Origin: Saccharopolyspora rhizosphaerae
Lineage (GTDB): Bacteria; Actinomycetota; Actinomycetes; Mycobacteriales; Pseudonocardiaceae
Length of the DNA: 64,000 nucleotides
Assembly: GCF_003931915.1 (NCBI RefSeq)
Contig: NZ_RSAA01000008.1
Coordinates: 124,001 to 188,000, forward strand
Direction: 5' to 3'
The translations under genes and the position numbers were made by a program. The notes under the pieces are model-generated. The model did not search any database. It was given only the letters and a program-made list of their open reading frames with translations, and had not been told where the DNA came from. Position 1 is the stretch's first letter. The number at the start of each line of letters is the position of its first letter. Positions 7,601-15,796 of the stretch are shown piece by piece.

Positions 7601-8677
7601 GTGCGGTTCGCGTTCACCGAGGAGCAGGAAGAGCTCCGCAGCGTCGTGCGGCGGTTGGTCGATCGTCGCGGTGGGCCCGAGGTCCACGAGCCCGACGCCG
7701 TGCTGGAGGGGTTCGACCGGCAGGTGTGGTCGCAGCTCGCCGAGCAGGTGGGGGCGCACTCGCTGGGCATCCCCGAGGAGTGCGGCGGCGGCGGGTTCAG
7801 CCTGCTCGAGACGTTGATCGTGGTGGAGGAGCTCGGTCGGCGGCTGTCGGACATCCCCTTCCTGGGCAGCGTGGTCCTCGCCGCCGAGGCGGTGCTGGCC
7901 GCCGGCGACCGGGCGGCGTCCGAACGGCTCCTCCCGGGCATCGCCTCCGGCGAGCGGGTGGTCTCGCTCGCGTGGGCCGAGCCGGAGATCGGGTGGGAGT
8001 GCGGCGATCTGCGCACCACCGCCCGCCGCGACGGTGACGCGTGGTCGCTCAACGGCCGCAAGGTGCACGTGCTCGACGGCGCCCAGGCCGACGCGGTGCT
8101 GGTGCTGGCCACCGCGGAGGGGCGGCCAGCCCTGTTCGAGGTGGAGGCACCCGAGGTCGTCCCGGCCGCACCGCTGGACTTGACCCGGCGGATGGCCGAG
8201 GTCCGCCTGGACCGCACCCCCGCGCGGCTGCTGGGCACGCCGTCGGTGCAGCGCATCGTCGACGTCGCCGCGGCCGCGGTGGCGGCAGAGTCGGTGGGCG
8301 CCGCGCAGCGGTGGCTGCACGAGACGGTGGAGTACACCAAGGTGCGCACCCAGTTCGGCCGCCCGATCGGCTCGTTCCAAGCGCTCAAGCACCGGCTGGC
8401 CGACTGCTACGTGGCCGTGGAAGCCGCCCGCTCGCTGTCCTACGCCGCATCCTGGGCGGTGTCCACTCAGGACGAGCGGGCGAGCGGACTTGCGGCGATG
8501 GCGAAATCGGCGTGCACCGAGGCCTACCGCGCGATCGCCGCCGAAGGGATCCAGCTGCACGGTGGCATCGGGATCACCTGGGAGCACGAAGCGCACCTGC
8601 ACCTCAAACGCGCCCACGCCAACACCCAGCTGTTCGGCACCCCCAGGAACCACCGCGCGACGCTCCTGACCGCCTAG
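7601..8677 (+). CDS. Acyl-CoA dehydrogenase subunit (FadE33-like position)
   Basis: 358 residues from the GTG at 7601, chosen because GGAGG lies five bases upstream; an in-frame GTG at 7574 has no such site. Helical domain PEECGGGGFSLLE, a reduced beta domain, and C-terminal TKVRTQFGRPIGSFQALKH and QLHGGIGITWEHEAHLHLK. Like its neighbour it resembles the beta partner of heterotetrameric ACADs. Third dehydrogenase in the operon, matching the fadE31-32-33 trio, and separated from the second by 45 bases. Ends before the long palindrome at 8759. Confidence 0.78.
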   Translation: MRFAFTEEQEELRSVVRRLVDRRGGPEVHEPDAVLEGFDRQVWSQLAEQVGAHSLGIPEECGGGGFSLLETLIVVEELGRRLSDIPFLGSVVLAAEAVLAAGDRAASERLLPGIASGERVVSLAWAEPEIGWECGDLRTTARRDGDAWSLNGRKVHVLDGAQADAVLVLATAEGRPALFEVEAPEVVPAAPLDLTRRMAEVRLDRTPARLLGTPSVQRIVDVAAAAVAAESVGAAQRWLHETVEYTKVRTQFGRPIGSFQALKHRLADCYVAVEAARSLSYAASWAVSTQDERASGLAAMAKSACTEAYRAIAAEGIQLHGGIGITWEHEAHLHLKRAHANTQLFGTPRNHRATLLTA

Positions 8678-8758
8678 GCAGCCGCTCCGCACGCAGCGGG
8701 GAACGAGCGGCACCTCGTGCACCGCTCGTGGCGCACGCCTAGCGCACGGCACCCCGAG

Positions 8759-8820
8759 TCACCCGATCAGGCGGGGGCTGACATGTCGCGCGACATGTCA
8801 GCCCCCGCCTGATCGGGTGA
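8759..8820. terminator. 62-bp perfect palindrome between convergent operons
   Basis: Two 31-base halves are exact reverse complements with no spacer, centred at 8789/8790 around GACATGTCGCGCGACATGTC, with arms ending TCACCCG and CGGGTGA. It lies between a plus-strand fadE and a minus-strand MaoC gene, the expected place for a bidirectional terminator. There is no T run. A diverged relative of the same length occurs at 45059-45120. Confidence 0.75.
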
Positions 8821-8956
8821 GAAGGCCGGCTGAACTCCCCTGCCGCACACGGCGCCGGATCCTGGGCTTTTTCCCTCGACAGCGCGGAAGAAGACGCAGC
8901 GGCGCAGCCGAGGTCCTGCGCGGGACCTCGCCTGCGCCGCTGGACGTCGACGAGCT

Positions 8957-9391
8957 CTAGGACAGCCTGACGACTGCCCTTGCTTGCGCCAGGACGTCTG
9001 CGCCGGCGGAGGTGGCCGAGAGTTCCACGACCGCGCGGTGGTCGTCGAGCTTCTCGGTGACCCGGCCGGCGACCTCGACCTCGACGCCGGTGTCGTCGTC
9101 AGGCACGACGACCGGTTTCGCGAACCGCACGCCGTACTCCTCGACCGCACCGGGGTCACCGACCCAGTCGGTGACCAGCCGAGCGGCTTCGGCCATGGTG
9201 AGCATGCCGTGCGCGATGACGTCCGGCAGCCCCGCGGACTTGGCGATCCGCTCGTTCCAGTGGATCTGGTTGAAATCGCCCGACGCCCCGCAGTAGCGCA
9301 CCAGCGTCAAGCGCTGGATCGGATAGCGCTGCGCGGGGATCTCGGTGCCCACCTCGACCTGGTCGAACGCCACGCTCGCGGCCACGATCAC
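8957..9391 (-). CDS. MaoC-like (HadB-type) enoyl-CoA hydratase/dehydratase subunit
   Basis: 144 residues, single hotdog domain. Hydratase-2 motif at about 37-60: YCGASGDFNQIHW then AHGMLTMAEAARL, with the Asp/His catalytic pair (GDFNQIH). This is the catalytic partner in HadAB-type heterodimers. It overlaps the HadA-like gene by four bases (ATGA) and follows fadA6 in the same operon, so it probably hydrates an unsaturated CoA ester rather than serving mycolate or FAS-II synthesis. R-specific hydration is expected from the family. The substrate is inferred from context only. Confidence 0.82.
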   Translation of the reverse strand: MIVAASVAFDQVEVGTEIPAQRYPIQRLTLVRYCGASGDFNQIHWNERIAKSAGLPDVIAHGMLTMAEAARLVTDWVGDPGAVEEYGVRFAKPVVVPDDDTGVEVEVAGRVTEKLDDHRAVVELSATSAGADVLAQARAVVRLS

Positions 9392-9849
9392 TGCCCTCCC
9401 TCTGCGGTCCCGCGCGAGATGATCGTGTTCACCGCGGTCCCGACCAGGTCACCGTCGGCGTCGACGATCTCGGTCTCGATGCGCACCAGCTCGTTGCGCC
9501 CGGCGTCGCGGATCTCCACGATCCGGCCCTTGGTGCTGAGCACGTCCCCGGCGCGGATCGGGCGCCGGTAGCTGAACTTCTGCTCGCCGTGCACCACCAT
9601 CCGGTAGTTCAGCCCGAAGTCCGGGCGCAGGATCGGGTTCTTCTCCGACGCGGCTCCGGTGGCCACGATGGCGAAGGTCGGCGGCGCGATCACGTCCGGG
9701 TGCCCGAGCTCGCGAGCCGCGGCCGGGTCCCGGTACGCGGGGTTCGGATCACCGACGGCGTCGGCGAACTCCCGGATCTTGCCGCGGCTGACCTCGTAGG
9801 CCTCGTCGGAGGTGAACTCGAAACCGGTGTAGTCCCTGTTGATCGCCAC
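9388..9849 (-). CDS. HadA-type non-catalytic MaoC-fold subunit
   Basis: 153 residues from the GTG at 9849, which has GGTGGAGG about six bases upstream. FAS1-like dehydratase region (MaoC_dehydrat_N): FADAVGDPNPAYRDPAAARE at about 27-46 and APPTFAI, with hotdog strands and QKFSYRRPIRAGD. In HadAB-type complexes this subunit holds the acyl chain while the partner carries the catalytic residues. Only 11 bases separate it from the fadA6 stop, placing both hydratase genes in the fadA6 transcript under the KstR2-like box at 11086. Confidence 0.82.
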   Translation of the reverse strand: MAINRDYTGFEFTSDEAYEVSRGKIREFADAVGDPNPAYRDPAAARELGHPDVIAPPTFAIVATGAASEKNPILRPDFGLNYRMVVHGEQKFSYRRPIRAGDVLSTKGRIVEIRDAGRNELVRIETEIVDADGDLVGTAVNTIISRGTAEGGQ

Positions 9850-9860
9850 GTCGCCTCCAC

Positions 9861-11021
9861 CTAGAGCCGCTCGATGATCGTCACGTTGGCGGTGCCGCCG
9901 CCTTCGCACATGGTCTGCAGGCCGTAACGGCCGCCGGTGCGCTCGAGCTCGTTGAGCATCGTGGTCATCAGCTTGGCTCCGGTGGCGCCCAGCGGGTGAC
10001 CGAGGGCGATGGCGCCGCCGTTGGGGTTGACCCTGGCCGGGTCGATGTCGACCTCCTTCTGCCAGGACAGGACGACGCTGGCGAAGGCCTCGTTGATCTC
10101 CACGACGTCGATGTCGGAGGACTTGAGACCGGTCTTGTCCAAGGCGTGCTTGGTCGCAGGGATCGGCGCGGTCAGCATCTTCACCGGGTCGTCGCCGCGC
10201 ACGCTCATGTGGTGCACGCGGGCGCGCGGCGTGAGGCCGAGCCGCTGGACCGCCTGCTCGGAGGCGACCAGCAGCGCCGCCGACCCGTCGGAGATCTGGC
10301 TGGCGACACCCGCGGTGAGCCGTCCGCCGTCGCTGAGCGTCTTGAGCGAGGCGAGCTTGTCCCTGTCGGTGTCGCGCCGCGGGCCTTCGTCGTGCTCAAC
10401 GCCCGCGAGGGGCGCGACCTCCCGGTCGAAGTGCCCGCCGTCGATGGCGGCGATCGCGCGGAGGTGGCTGGCGAGCGCGAACTCCTCCATCTCGGCGCGG
10501 GAGATGTCCCACTGCTCGGCGATGAGCTCCGCTCCCCGGAACTGCGTGACGACCTCGTCGCCGTAGCGCTTGGCCCAGCCCTCCGATCCGCATCCCGGCC
10601 CGTAGGCGCGGGGGAACCCGAGGTCGTCGGAGCCGCGCAACGAGCTCCCGATCGGGATCGCGGACATGTTCTGCACGCCGCCGGCGACGACCAGGTCGTT
10701 GGTCCCGGACATCACCGCTTGGGCGGCGAAGTGCACGGCCTGCTGCGAAGAACCGCACTGCCGGTCCACGGTGACACCCGGGACGTGCTCGGGGTAGCCG
10801 GCGGCGAGCCAGCCGGTGCGGCCGATGTTGCCGGCTTGCCCGCCGACGGTGTCGACGCAGCCCCAGACCACGTCGTCGACCTCCGCCGGGTCGATTCCGG
10901 TGCGGTCCACCAGGTTCTGCAGCACGTGCGCGGACAGGTCCGCGGGGTGGATCCCGCTGAGCCCGCCGCCGCGCTTGCCGACCGGCGTGCGCACCGCGTC
11001 GATGATGTAAGCCTCCGCCAT
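9861..11021 (-). CDS. fadA6: FadA6, thiolase of steroid C/D-ring catabolism
   Basis: 386 residues, exactly the length of M. tuberculosis FadA6 (Rv3556c). Thiolase signatures: nucleophilic Cys in VDRQCGSSQQAVHFA (about residue 91), GGVQNMSAIPIG, NEAFASVV at about 325, GGAIALGHPLGATGAK with catalytic His at about 347, and the second Cys in TMCEGGG at about 377. FadA6 cleaves the beta-keto CoA ester produced after ring opening (6-methyl-3,7-dioxodecanedioyl-CoA). ATG at 11021 with GGAAGGGA upstream. A KstR2-like box lies 65 bases before the start. Confidence 0.92.
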   Translation of the reverse strand: MAEAYIIDAVRTPVGKRGGGLSGIHPADLSAHVLQNLVDRTGIDPAEVDDVVWGCVDTVGGQAGNIGRTGWLAAGYPEHVPGVTVDRQCGSSQQAVHFAAQAVMSGTNDLVVAGGVQNMSAIPIGSSLRGSDDLGFPRAYGPGCGSEGWAKRYGDEVVTQFRGAELIAEQWDISRAEMEEFALASHLRAIAAIDGGHFDREVAPLAGVEHDEGPRRDTDRDKLASLKTLSDGGRLTAGVASQISDGSAALLVASEQAVQRLGLTPRARVHHMSVRGDDPVKMLTAPIPATKHALDKTGLKSSDIDVVEINEAFASVVLSWQKEVDIDPARVNPNGGAIALGHPLGATGAKLMTTMLNELERTGGRYGLQTMCEGGGTANVTIIERL

Positions 11022-11085
11022 GAGGAGTCCCTTCCGTCGCCACCAGTGGCCGGTCCAGAGTAGTCCCGGCGGCAGGCCTGAAACA

Positions 11086-11099
11086 AGCAAGCGTTTGGT
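11086..11099. promoter_or_regulatory. KstR2-like operator upstream of fadA6
   Basis: AGCAAGCGTTTGGT matches AnCAAGnnCTTGnT at all fixed positions but one (T for C). It lies between fadA6 (minus, start 11021) and the small gene at 11246 (plus), so it probably controls the fadA6-hadA-hadB-like operon. Confidence 0.75.
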
Positions 11100-11245
11100 C
11101 AGATCGAGCCGAAAAACGTTCGCAGGGCGAACGCCTCATGCACTCACTCGCTGTGATCGACTGGTTGCTCTCCGCTGTGCTAAGGTCTGGCCCCTGCACG
11201 TGCAGGTGCCGATGATCTGCGACGGAAGAATCTGGGGGGCTGCAG

Positions 11246-11560
11246 ATGCTCTCGTCAGAAAACGCGGGTGAACCCGACCCGAGCATGTGGCTGCGCAAGC
11301 TGGTGCTGCGGGGCTTCCAACTCATGCCGCCGGTGCGCGACGGCGCCGGTGAGCTGGAGGCGCTGATCTACGTGCGCCCGCACGGCGATGTCATCGACAT
11401 CGTCGAAGTCCTGGCCGAGGACACCGTTCGCGCCGCGCGCGTTCCCCGCCGCGGCGAGATCCGCACCGACACGCACGCAGCCTACTGGCGCATCACCGGC
11501 GGCGTCATCGACGTCGTCGACCAGGTCCTGGCTCTGCCGGAGACCTTGATCCGAGCCTGA
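11246..11560 (+). CDS. Small protein of unknown function
   Basis: 104 residues; I do not recognise the family. No signal peptide or membrane segment. Hydrophobic and charged residues alternate in the middle (EALIYVRPHGDVIDIVEVL), suggesting a small alpha/beta fold. The ATG follows CTGGGGGG at a suitable distance. The gene is divergent from fadA6 and ends one base before the end of the convergent TPR gene (TGA-A-TCA), so no terminator fits between them. Codon use looks genuine, with G/C in most third positions. Confidence 0.7.
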   Translation: MLSSENAGEPDPSMWLRKLVLRGFQLMPPVRDGAGELEALIYVRPHGDVIDIVEVLAEDTVRAARVPRRGEIRTDTHAAYWRITGGVIDVVDQVLALPETLIRA

Positions 11561-11561
11561 A

Positions 11562-14500
11562 TCAGCGCGTTTCCCGGCTCACCACCGGAGTTTCGTCCGC
11601 GCGCAGCGCGTCGAGCCGGTAGTGCGCTCGGGCCGCGAGGTGGTCTTCGGCGCCCAGCACGCGTTCGTACGCCTGGCGGGCACCGGCGAGATCACCTCGC
11701 CGGTGCAGCGCCTCACCCAGCGACAGCACCGCCTCCGGGCCGGGTTCGGGCGCGCCGATCTCCACCGCGCAGCGCAGGTACACCAGCGCCGATTCCACGT
11801 CGTCCGCGGCCAGCAAGGCCGAACCCGCCTCCTGCGCCCACTCGGCGACGTGTTCCTCGGGCACCACCGCGGTCATCCGGCGCAGCGTGTCGGTGGCCTC
11901 CAGGTGATCGCCGTGACCGCGCTGCTCGTCGAGGACGACGCGCACGTTGTTCAGCGCGTCCTCCCCCAGCTCCTCTTCGGGCACGTGCCCGGCGGCCCTG
12001 ACGAACGCGGACACCGCGCCTGGCAGGTCACCGGCTTCGTAGCGGATCAGGCCGATGCCGAACTCGCCGCGCGCGGCGATCCCCGGGTCCTCGCAGCTGC
12101 TCACCCGCTCGAAGTGGCGCCGCGCGGCGTCCTCGTCACCGTCCTCGAGCAACAGCTCGCCCAGTCGGCTGCGGGCGAAGTCGGAGCCCACCGGAACGCC
12201 CAGCTCGACCGCGCTCTCCAACCAGCGCACCCGCTCGGCGCGTTCCTCGGCCCGGTCGGCGAGCAGCAGGTACGCCTGGACCGCGGCCGAGGTGTCAGCC
12301 GATCCGGCCGCGCGCAGCAGCATGTCCGCTGACTCCGGTGCGTTCTCGCCGACCGCCCTGATCCGCCGCCACAACGCCGCGCCGAAGTCCTCGGCGGACC
12401 CGGCGGCCTGCTCCGTCTCGTCCCAGGTCTGCGCAGCCGCAGCGGCTTCGCCGATCCAGTGCTGCAGGTGCCCCAGCAGCACGCCGGCCTCCACCGCGGC
12501 GGGCCCGGCCCCCTCGACCCGGGCGTGGCGGGCGACGGCGATGGCGCCGTTGAGGTCGTGCACCCGGACCAGGAGCTGGGCCATGAGCACCCCGGCGCGC
12601 GCGGTGGCCGTCGGCTCGCCGGTGCGGATCGCACGGCGGTACCAGCTCAGAGCGAGGGCGTTCTCGCCTCGCTCGTCGGCGAGCTCGCCCAGCGCGGTCC
12701 GTGCCTCGGCCAGCGTGGTGCGGTGACCGTGGTCGGCGACCAGGCGGAAGAAGGCGGGTGCGTCCGGGCTGCCGGCGGCTCGTGCGCGGCGGCCGAACTC
12801 CAGGCCCAGCCGGGAGCAGGTCCGGGCGTCCTCCTCGGACGCACCGGTCAGCACGCGGGCGGCGACCGACAGGTCCGTCCAGGCCGCGACCCAGAAGTCG
12901 GCGACCGGCTCGGAGCAGTGGTGCTCGGCGATCACGGCCCGTGTGCCCTCGAGGTCGCCCTGGCGCAGCAACCGGTGCGCGCGCTCGTCGGGTGACTCCT
13001 CCTGCGCCGCAGGGGTTTCCTCCTCTGGCGCGGCGGGTCGGACCTCGGCGAGGCGGGCGGCGGCCCGCTCCGAGCTGCCGACTCCCGCAGCCGCGACCTC
13101 GGCGAAGAGCTCCGCCGCGTGCTCGGCACGGTCGAGGCGCAGCAGCAGCTCGGCTGTGCTGACCTTGGCGGTGGCGGCGTCCTCGGCATCGGCGCCCTCG
13201 GCCGCACCGCGCCAGGCCTCCAGCGCACCGTCGGTGTCACCGTGCTCCTCGCGCGTGGCCCCCAGGAGCAGCAGCCCCTGCTGGCGGAGTTCGGCGTGCC
13301 CGGCCTCGGCGACCAGCCGCAGCGCCCAGTCGGTGAACGCCGGGACTCCGCGCCGCAGGTAGCGGTGCGCGAGCGTGAGGCACAGCTGGGTGGCCGTGAA
13401 GTGGTCGTCGGCCTCGTCGGCCAGCAGCAGGAAGCTGGCGCGCGCCGGTTCGAGCTCCTGGCGCAGCGCGCGCATCGCGAACACCGCGACCGACGCGGCG
13501 CTCGACGACGATCCGGCCGCGCGGGTGAACAGCTCCAGAGCTTGGTCGAGGCGGTCCTCGTCGACGTGGTGCTCACCCAGCAAGAAGGCCGCCCGCGGCC
13601 CGTGCTCCGGGTGTCCGCTGGCAGCGGTGCGCTGGTAGAGGTCGATCAACGCCTCGTCGCGTCCGATCGTGCGGTAGATCAGCGAGAGCTTGCCGAAGAC
13701 CTCGCCGACGACGGCCGGGTGCCGCGTGGCCAGCGCGGTCTCGTACGCGGCGATGGTCCCGTCCGGCTCCCCGCGCTCCATGAGCAGCTCGCCGATCCTG
13801 CAGGCGGTCCACGGCCGCAGCACGGGGTGGCCTTCCGCGACGACGCGCTGCAACAGCCTGCGCGCCTCCTCGGGCTCGTCGCGGCGCAGCAGGTCTTCGG
13901 CCAGTTCGGCGCGCGCGGCCGTGGCGACGAGGGAGTTCGGCGACTCGGCGAGCCGGGTGAGGTCGGCGGCCGGTGCTTGACCGGTGCGCACGGCGCGGGC
14001 GGCTTCGGCGAGTTCGCGCGCCGCGGGCTCGGCGCCGGCGAGCACCGCCTCCACTTCGGACTCGTCGTCGCGCTGCATCCGCAGCAGCACCGGCAGCGCG
14101 CCGCGCGCGGCCGGTTCGTCGAGCAGCGCGTCGAGGAACTGGGCGCAGCGGGCGTCCGGTCCGGCCTCGGCGGCAGTGCCGCGCAGCAGTTGCCGGGCGC
14201 GAGCGGGGTCGCCGAGCGCGGCCTCGGCGAGGGCGAGGGAGATCTGCGTGCGCGCGCGGGAGTCGGGTTCGGACTCGATGAGCGCCTGGTACGCCTCGCG
14301 CGTCACCGCGATGTCACCGGAGGCGGCGGCCTGCTGAGCGCGGCGCCGCAGTTCGTCGGGGTGGGGCGGTTCGGCCTGCTCGGCAGGTTCAGCGGGTGCG
14401 GCCGGTTCAGCGTGCTCGGGTTCGACGGGCTGAACGGACAGCTGCGCGGTGTCCTCCACGCCGGGCGCCTCGACGTCCATCGTGGACAGCGCTAACTCGG

Positions 14501-15644
14501 CCTCGTGCGCGACGTTGGTGTCTTCGGCCTGCGCGGCCAGCCGGAACGCCTCCGCGGCGGCGACTTGGTCGCCCTGCTCGTAGCGCAGGACGCCGACGTG
14601 GTAGGCGGCGCGCGGCGCCTTGTCGGGATGTCCGGAGCCCACCACCAGGCCGAACGTGGCGATCGCGGCCTCGACGTCACCGGTGTCGCGTTGCAGCTCG
14701 GCGAGCACGCCCAGCGCTTCCAGGCTGAAGCGCGGGTGGCGGCTGTCGATGACGCGTTGCAGCGTCGCGCGGGCCTGCGGGACCTGGTCCATCCGGCGCT
14801 GCTGCAGGCTCAGCTGGATGAGCGCGTGCAGCCGCACGCTGGGGCGCGGGTCCTGCGCGGCGCGCTCGTAGGCCTGCGCGGCCGCGGCCGGGTCGCCCAG
14901 CGCGACCTGGACGCCGCCGAAGAGCACGTGCCCCCAGGCGAGGTGCTCGGGGTGGCCCAGCTCGATGATCTGCTCGGCCAGGCTCCGGGTGACGTCGGTG
15001 TCGTCGATGTGCAGCGCGTAGAGCTTGCCCGCGCCGAGCGAGCCGTAGTGCGGGTGCCCGCTGTCGAGGAGCTTGCGCAGCAGCGGTTCGGCGTCGTGGT
15101 CGCGCCCCTGCTCCAGCATGGCCAGCGCTCGCTGGTAGGCGATCTGCAGGAACTCGGTGCCCTCGGTGCGCTCGGGCGGCAGGGTCAGCTGTTGCGCGGC
15201 TTCGACGACGGCGGGGTCGCCGCAGCTCAGCGCGCGGGTGCGGGCCTCGCGGGCGCCACCGGCGTCGCCGAGCTGCTGGAGCACCTGGGCCAGCAGGACG
15301 TCGGCGCGTCCGGCCTCGTCGGGTTCGGCGCCTTCGGTGGCGAAGCGCAGCAGCACCTGGGCGGTGGGCAGTTCCCCGGTGTTGAGCAGCAGGTGACCGA
15401 GGGCGAGGGCGGCGGCTTGGGCGTGCACGGGGTGACCGGAGTCGATCACCCGCTGGTAGACGTCGCGGGCCGCGACGAGGTCGTCGTTCTCGGTGAGGAT
15501 CGCGCCGAGCATGAGGCCGGCCTGGGCGGCGGCTTCGTAGTCGCCTTCGTCCAGCACGGTGCGTAACAGCTGGGCCGCAGCATCGTGATCACTGTCGAGC
15601 AGCAACTGCCTCGCTCGGGTGACCTCTTGCTCCCACCGTGACAT
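11562..15644 (-). CDS. Very long tetratricopeptide-repeat protein
   Basis: 1360 residues from the ATG at 15644, chosen for the GGAGGG site about ten bases upstream. The open frame extends further, but that part is not TPR-like. Almost the whole protein is TPR-like repeats of about 34-36 residues, with a recurring DSGHP or ASGHP at helix ends and G-D-x-x-x-A-x-x-x-Y/F turns. Acidic, Ala/Pro-rich linkers occur around residues 500-535 and 985-1000. No signal peptide, membrane segment or catalytic domain, so it should be a cytoplasmic scaffold. Partners are unknown, and no operon partner is evident. The downstream end abuts the convergent small gene. Confidence 0.85.
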   Translation of the reverse strand: MSRWEQEVTRARQLLLDSDHDAAAQLLRTVLDEGDYEAAAQAGLMLGAILTENDDLVAARDVYQRVIDSGHPVHAQAAALALGHLLLNTGELPTAQVLLRFATEGAEPDEAGRADVLLAQVLQQLGDAGGAREARTRALSCGDPAVVEAAQQLTLPPERTEGTEFLQIAYQRALAMLEQGRDHDAEPLLRKLLDSGHPHYGSLGAGKLYALHIDDTDVTRSLAEQIIELGHPEHLAWGHVLFGGVQVALGDPAAAAQAYERAAQDPRPSVRLHALIQLSLQQRRMDQVPQARATLQRVIDSRHPRFSLEALGVLAELQRDTGDVEAAIATFGLVVGSGHPDKAPRAAYHVGVLRYEQGDQVAAAEAFRLAAQAEDTNVAHEAELALSTMDVEAPGVEDTAQLSVQPVEPEHAEPAAPAEPAEQAEPPHPDELRRRAQQAAASGDIAVTREAYQALIESEPDSRARTQISLALAEAALGDPARARQLLRGTAAEAGPDARCAQFLDALLDEPAARGALPVLLRMQRDDESEVEAVLAGAEPAARELAEAARAVRTGQAPAADLTRLAESPNSLVATAARAELAEDLLRRDEPEEARRLLQRVVAEGHPVLRPWTACRIGELLMERGEPDGTIAAYETALATRHPAVVGEVFGKLSLIYRTIGRDEALIDLYQRTAASGHPEHGPRAAFLLGEHHVDEDRLDQALELFTRAAGSSSSAASVAVFAMRALRQELEPARASFLLLADEADDHFTATQLCLTLAHRYLRRGVPAFTDWALRLVAEAGHAELRQQGLLLLGATREEHGDTDGALEAWRGAAEGADAEDAATAKVSTAELLLRLDRAEHAAELFAEVAAAGVGSSERAAARLAEVRPAAPEEETPAAQEESPDERAHRLLRQGDLEGTRAVIAEHHCSEPVADFWVAAWTDLSVAARVLTGASEEDARTCSRLGLEFGRRARAAGSPDAPAFFRLVADHGHRTTLAEARTALGELADERGENALALSWYRRAIRTGEPTATARAGVLMAQLLVRVHDLNGAIAVARHARVEGAGPAAVEAGVLLGHLQHWIGEAAAAAQTWDETEQAAGSAEDFGAALWRRIRAVGENAPESADMLLRAAGSADTSAAVQAYLLLADRAEERAERVRWLESAVELGVPVGSDFARSRLGELLLEDGDEDAARRHFERVSSCEDPGIAARGEFGIGLIRYEAGDLPGAVSAFVRAAGHVPEEELGEDALNNVRVVLDEQRGHGDHLEATDTLRRMTAVVPEEHVAEWAQEAGSALLAADDVESALVYLRCAVEIGAPEPGPEAVLSLGEALHRRGDLAGARQAYERVLGAEDHLAARAHYRLDALRADETPVVSRETR

Positions 15645-15742
15645 TCCGCTGCGCCCTCCGATCGGGTGATCGCCGACGACGAGAATATCGTCATCGAGGC
15701 GCGTGCAGACCGGCCGCGGCCACCTTTCCCCCGCACGCGCGA

Positions 15743-15779
15743 AGGAGCGGGCCGCCCATGCGATGGACGACCCGCTCCT
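15743..15779. terminator. Hairpin after the GH25 gene
   Basis: AGGAGCGGG (15743-15751) pairs with CCCGCTCCT (15771-15779), with an inner CCAT-GCG-ATGG hairpin in the loop. It lies downstream of the minus-strand muramidase gene. Confidence 0.6.
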
Positions 15780-15796
15780 CGAGGTGCAGCTCTCGG

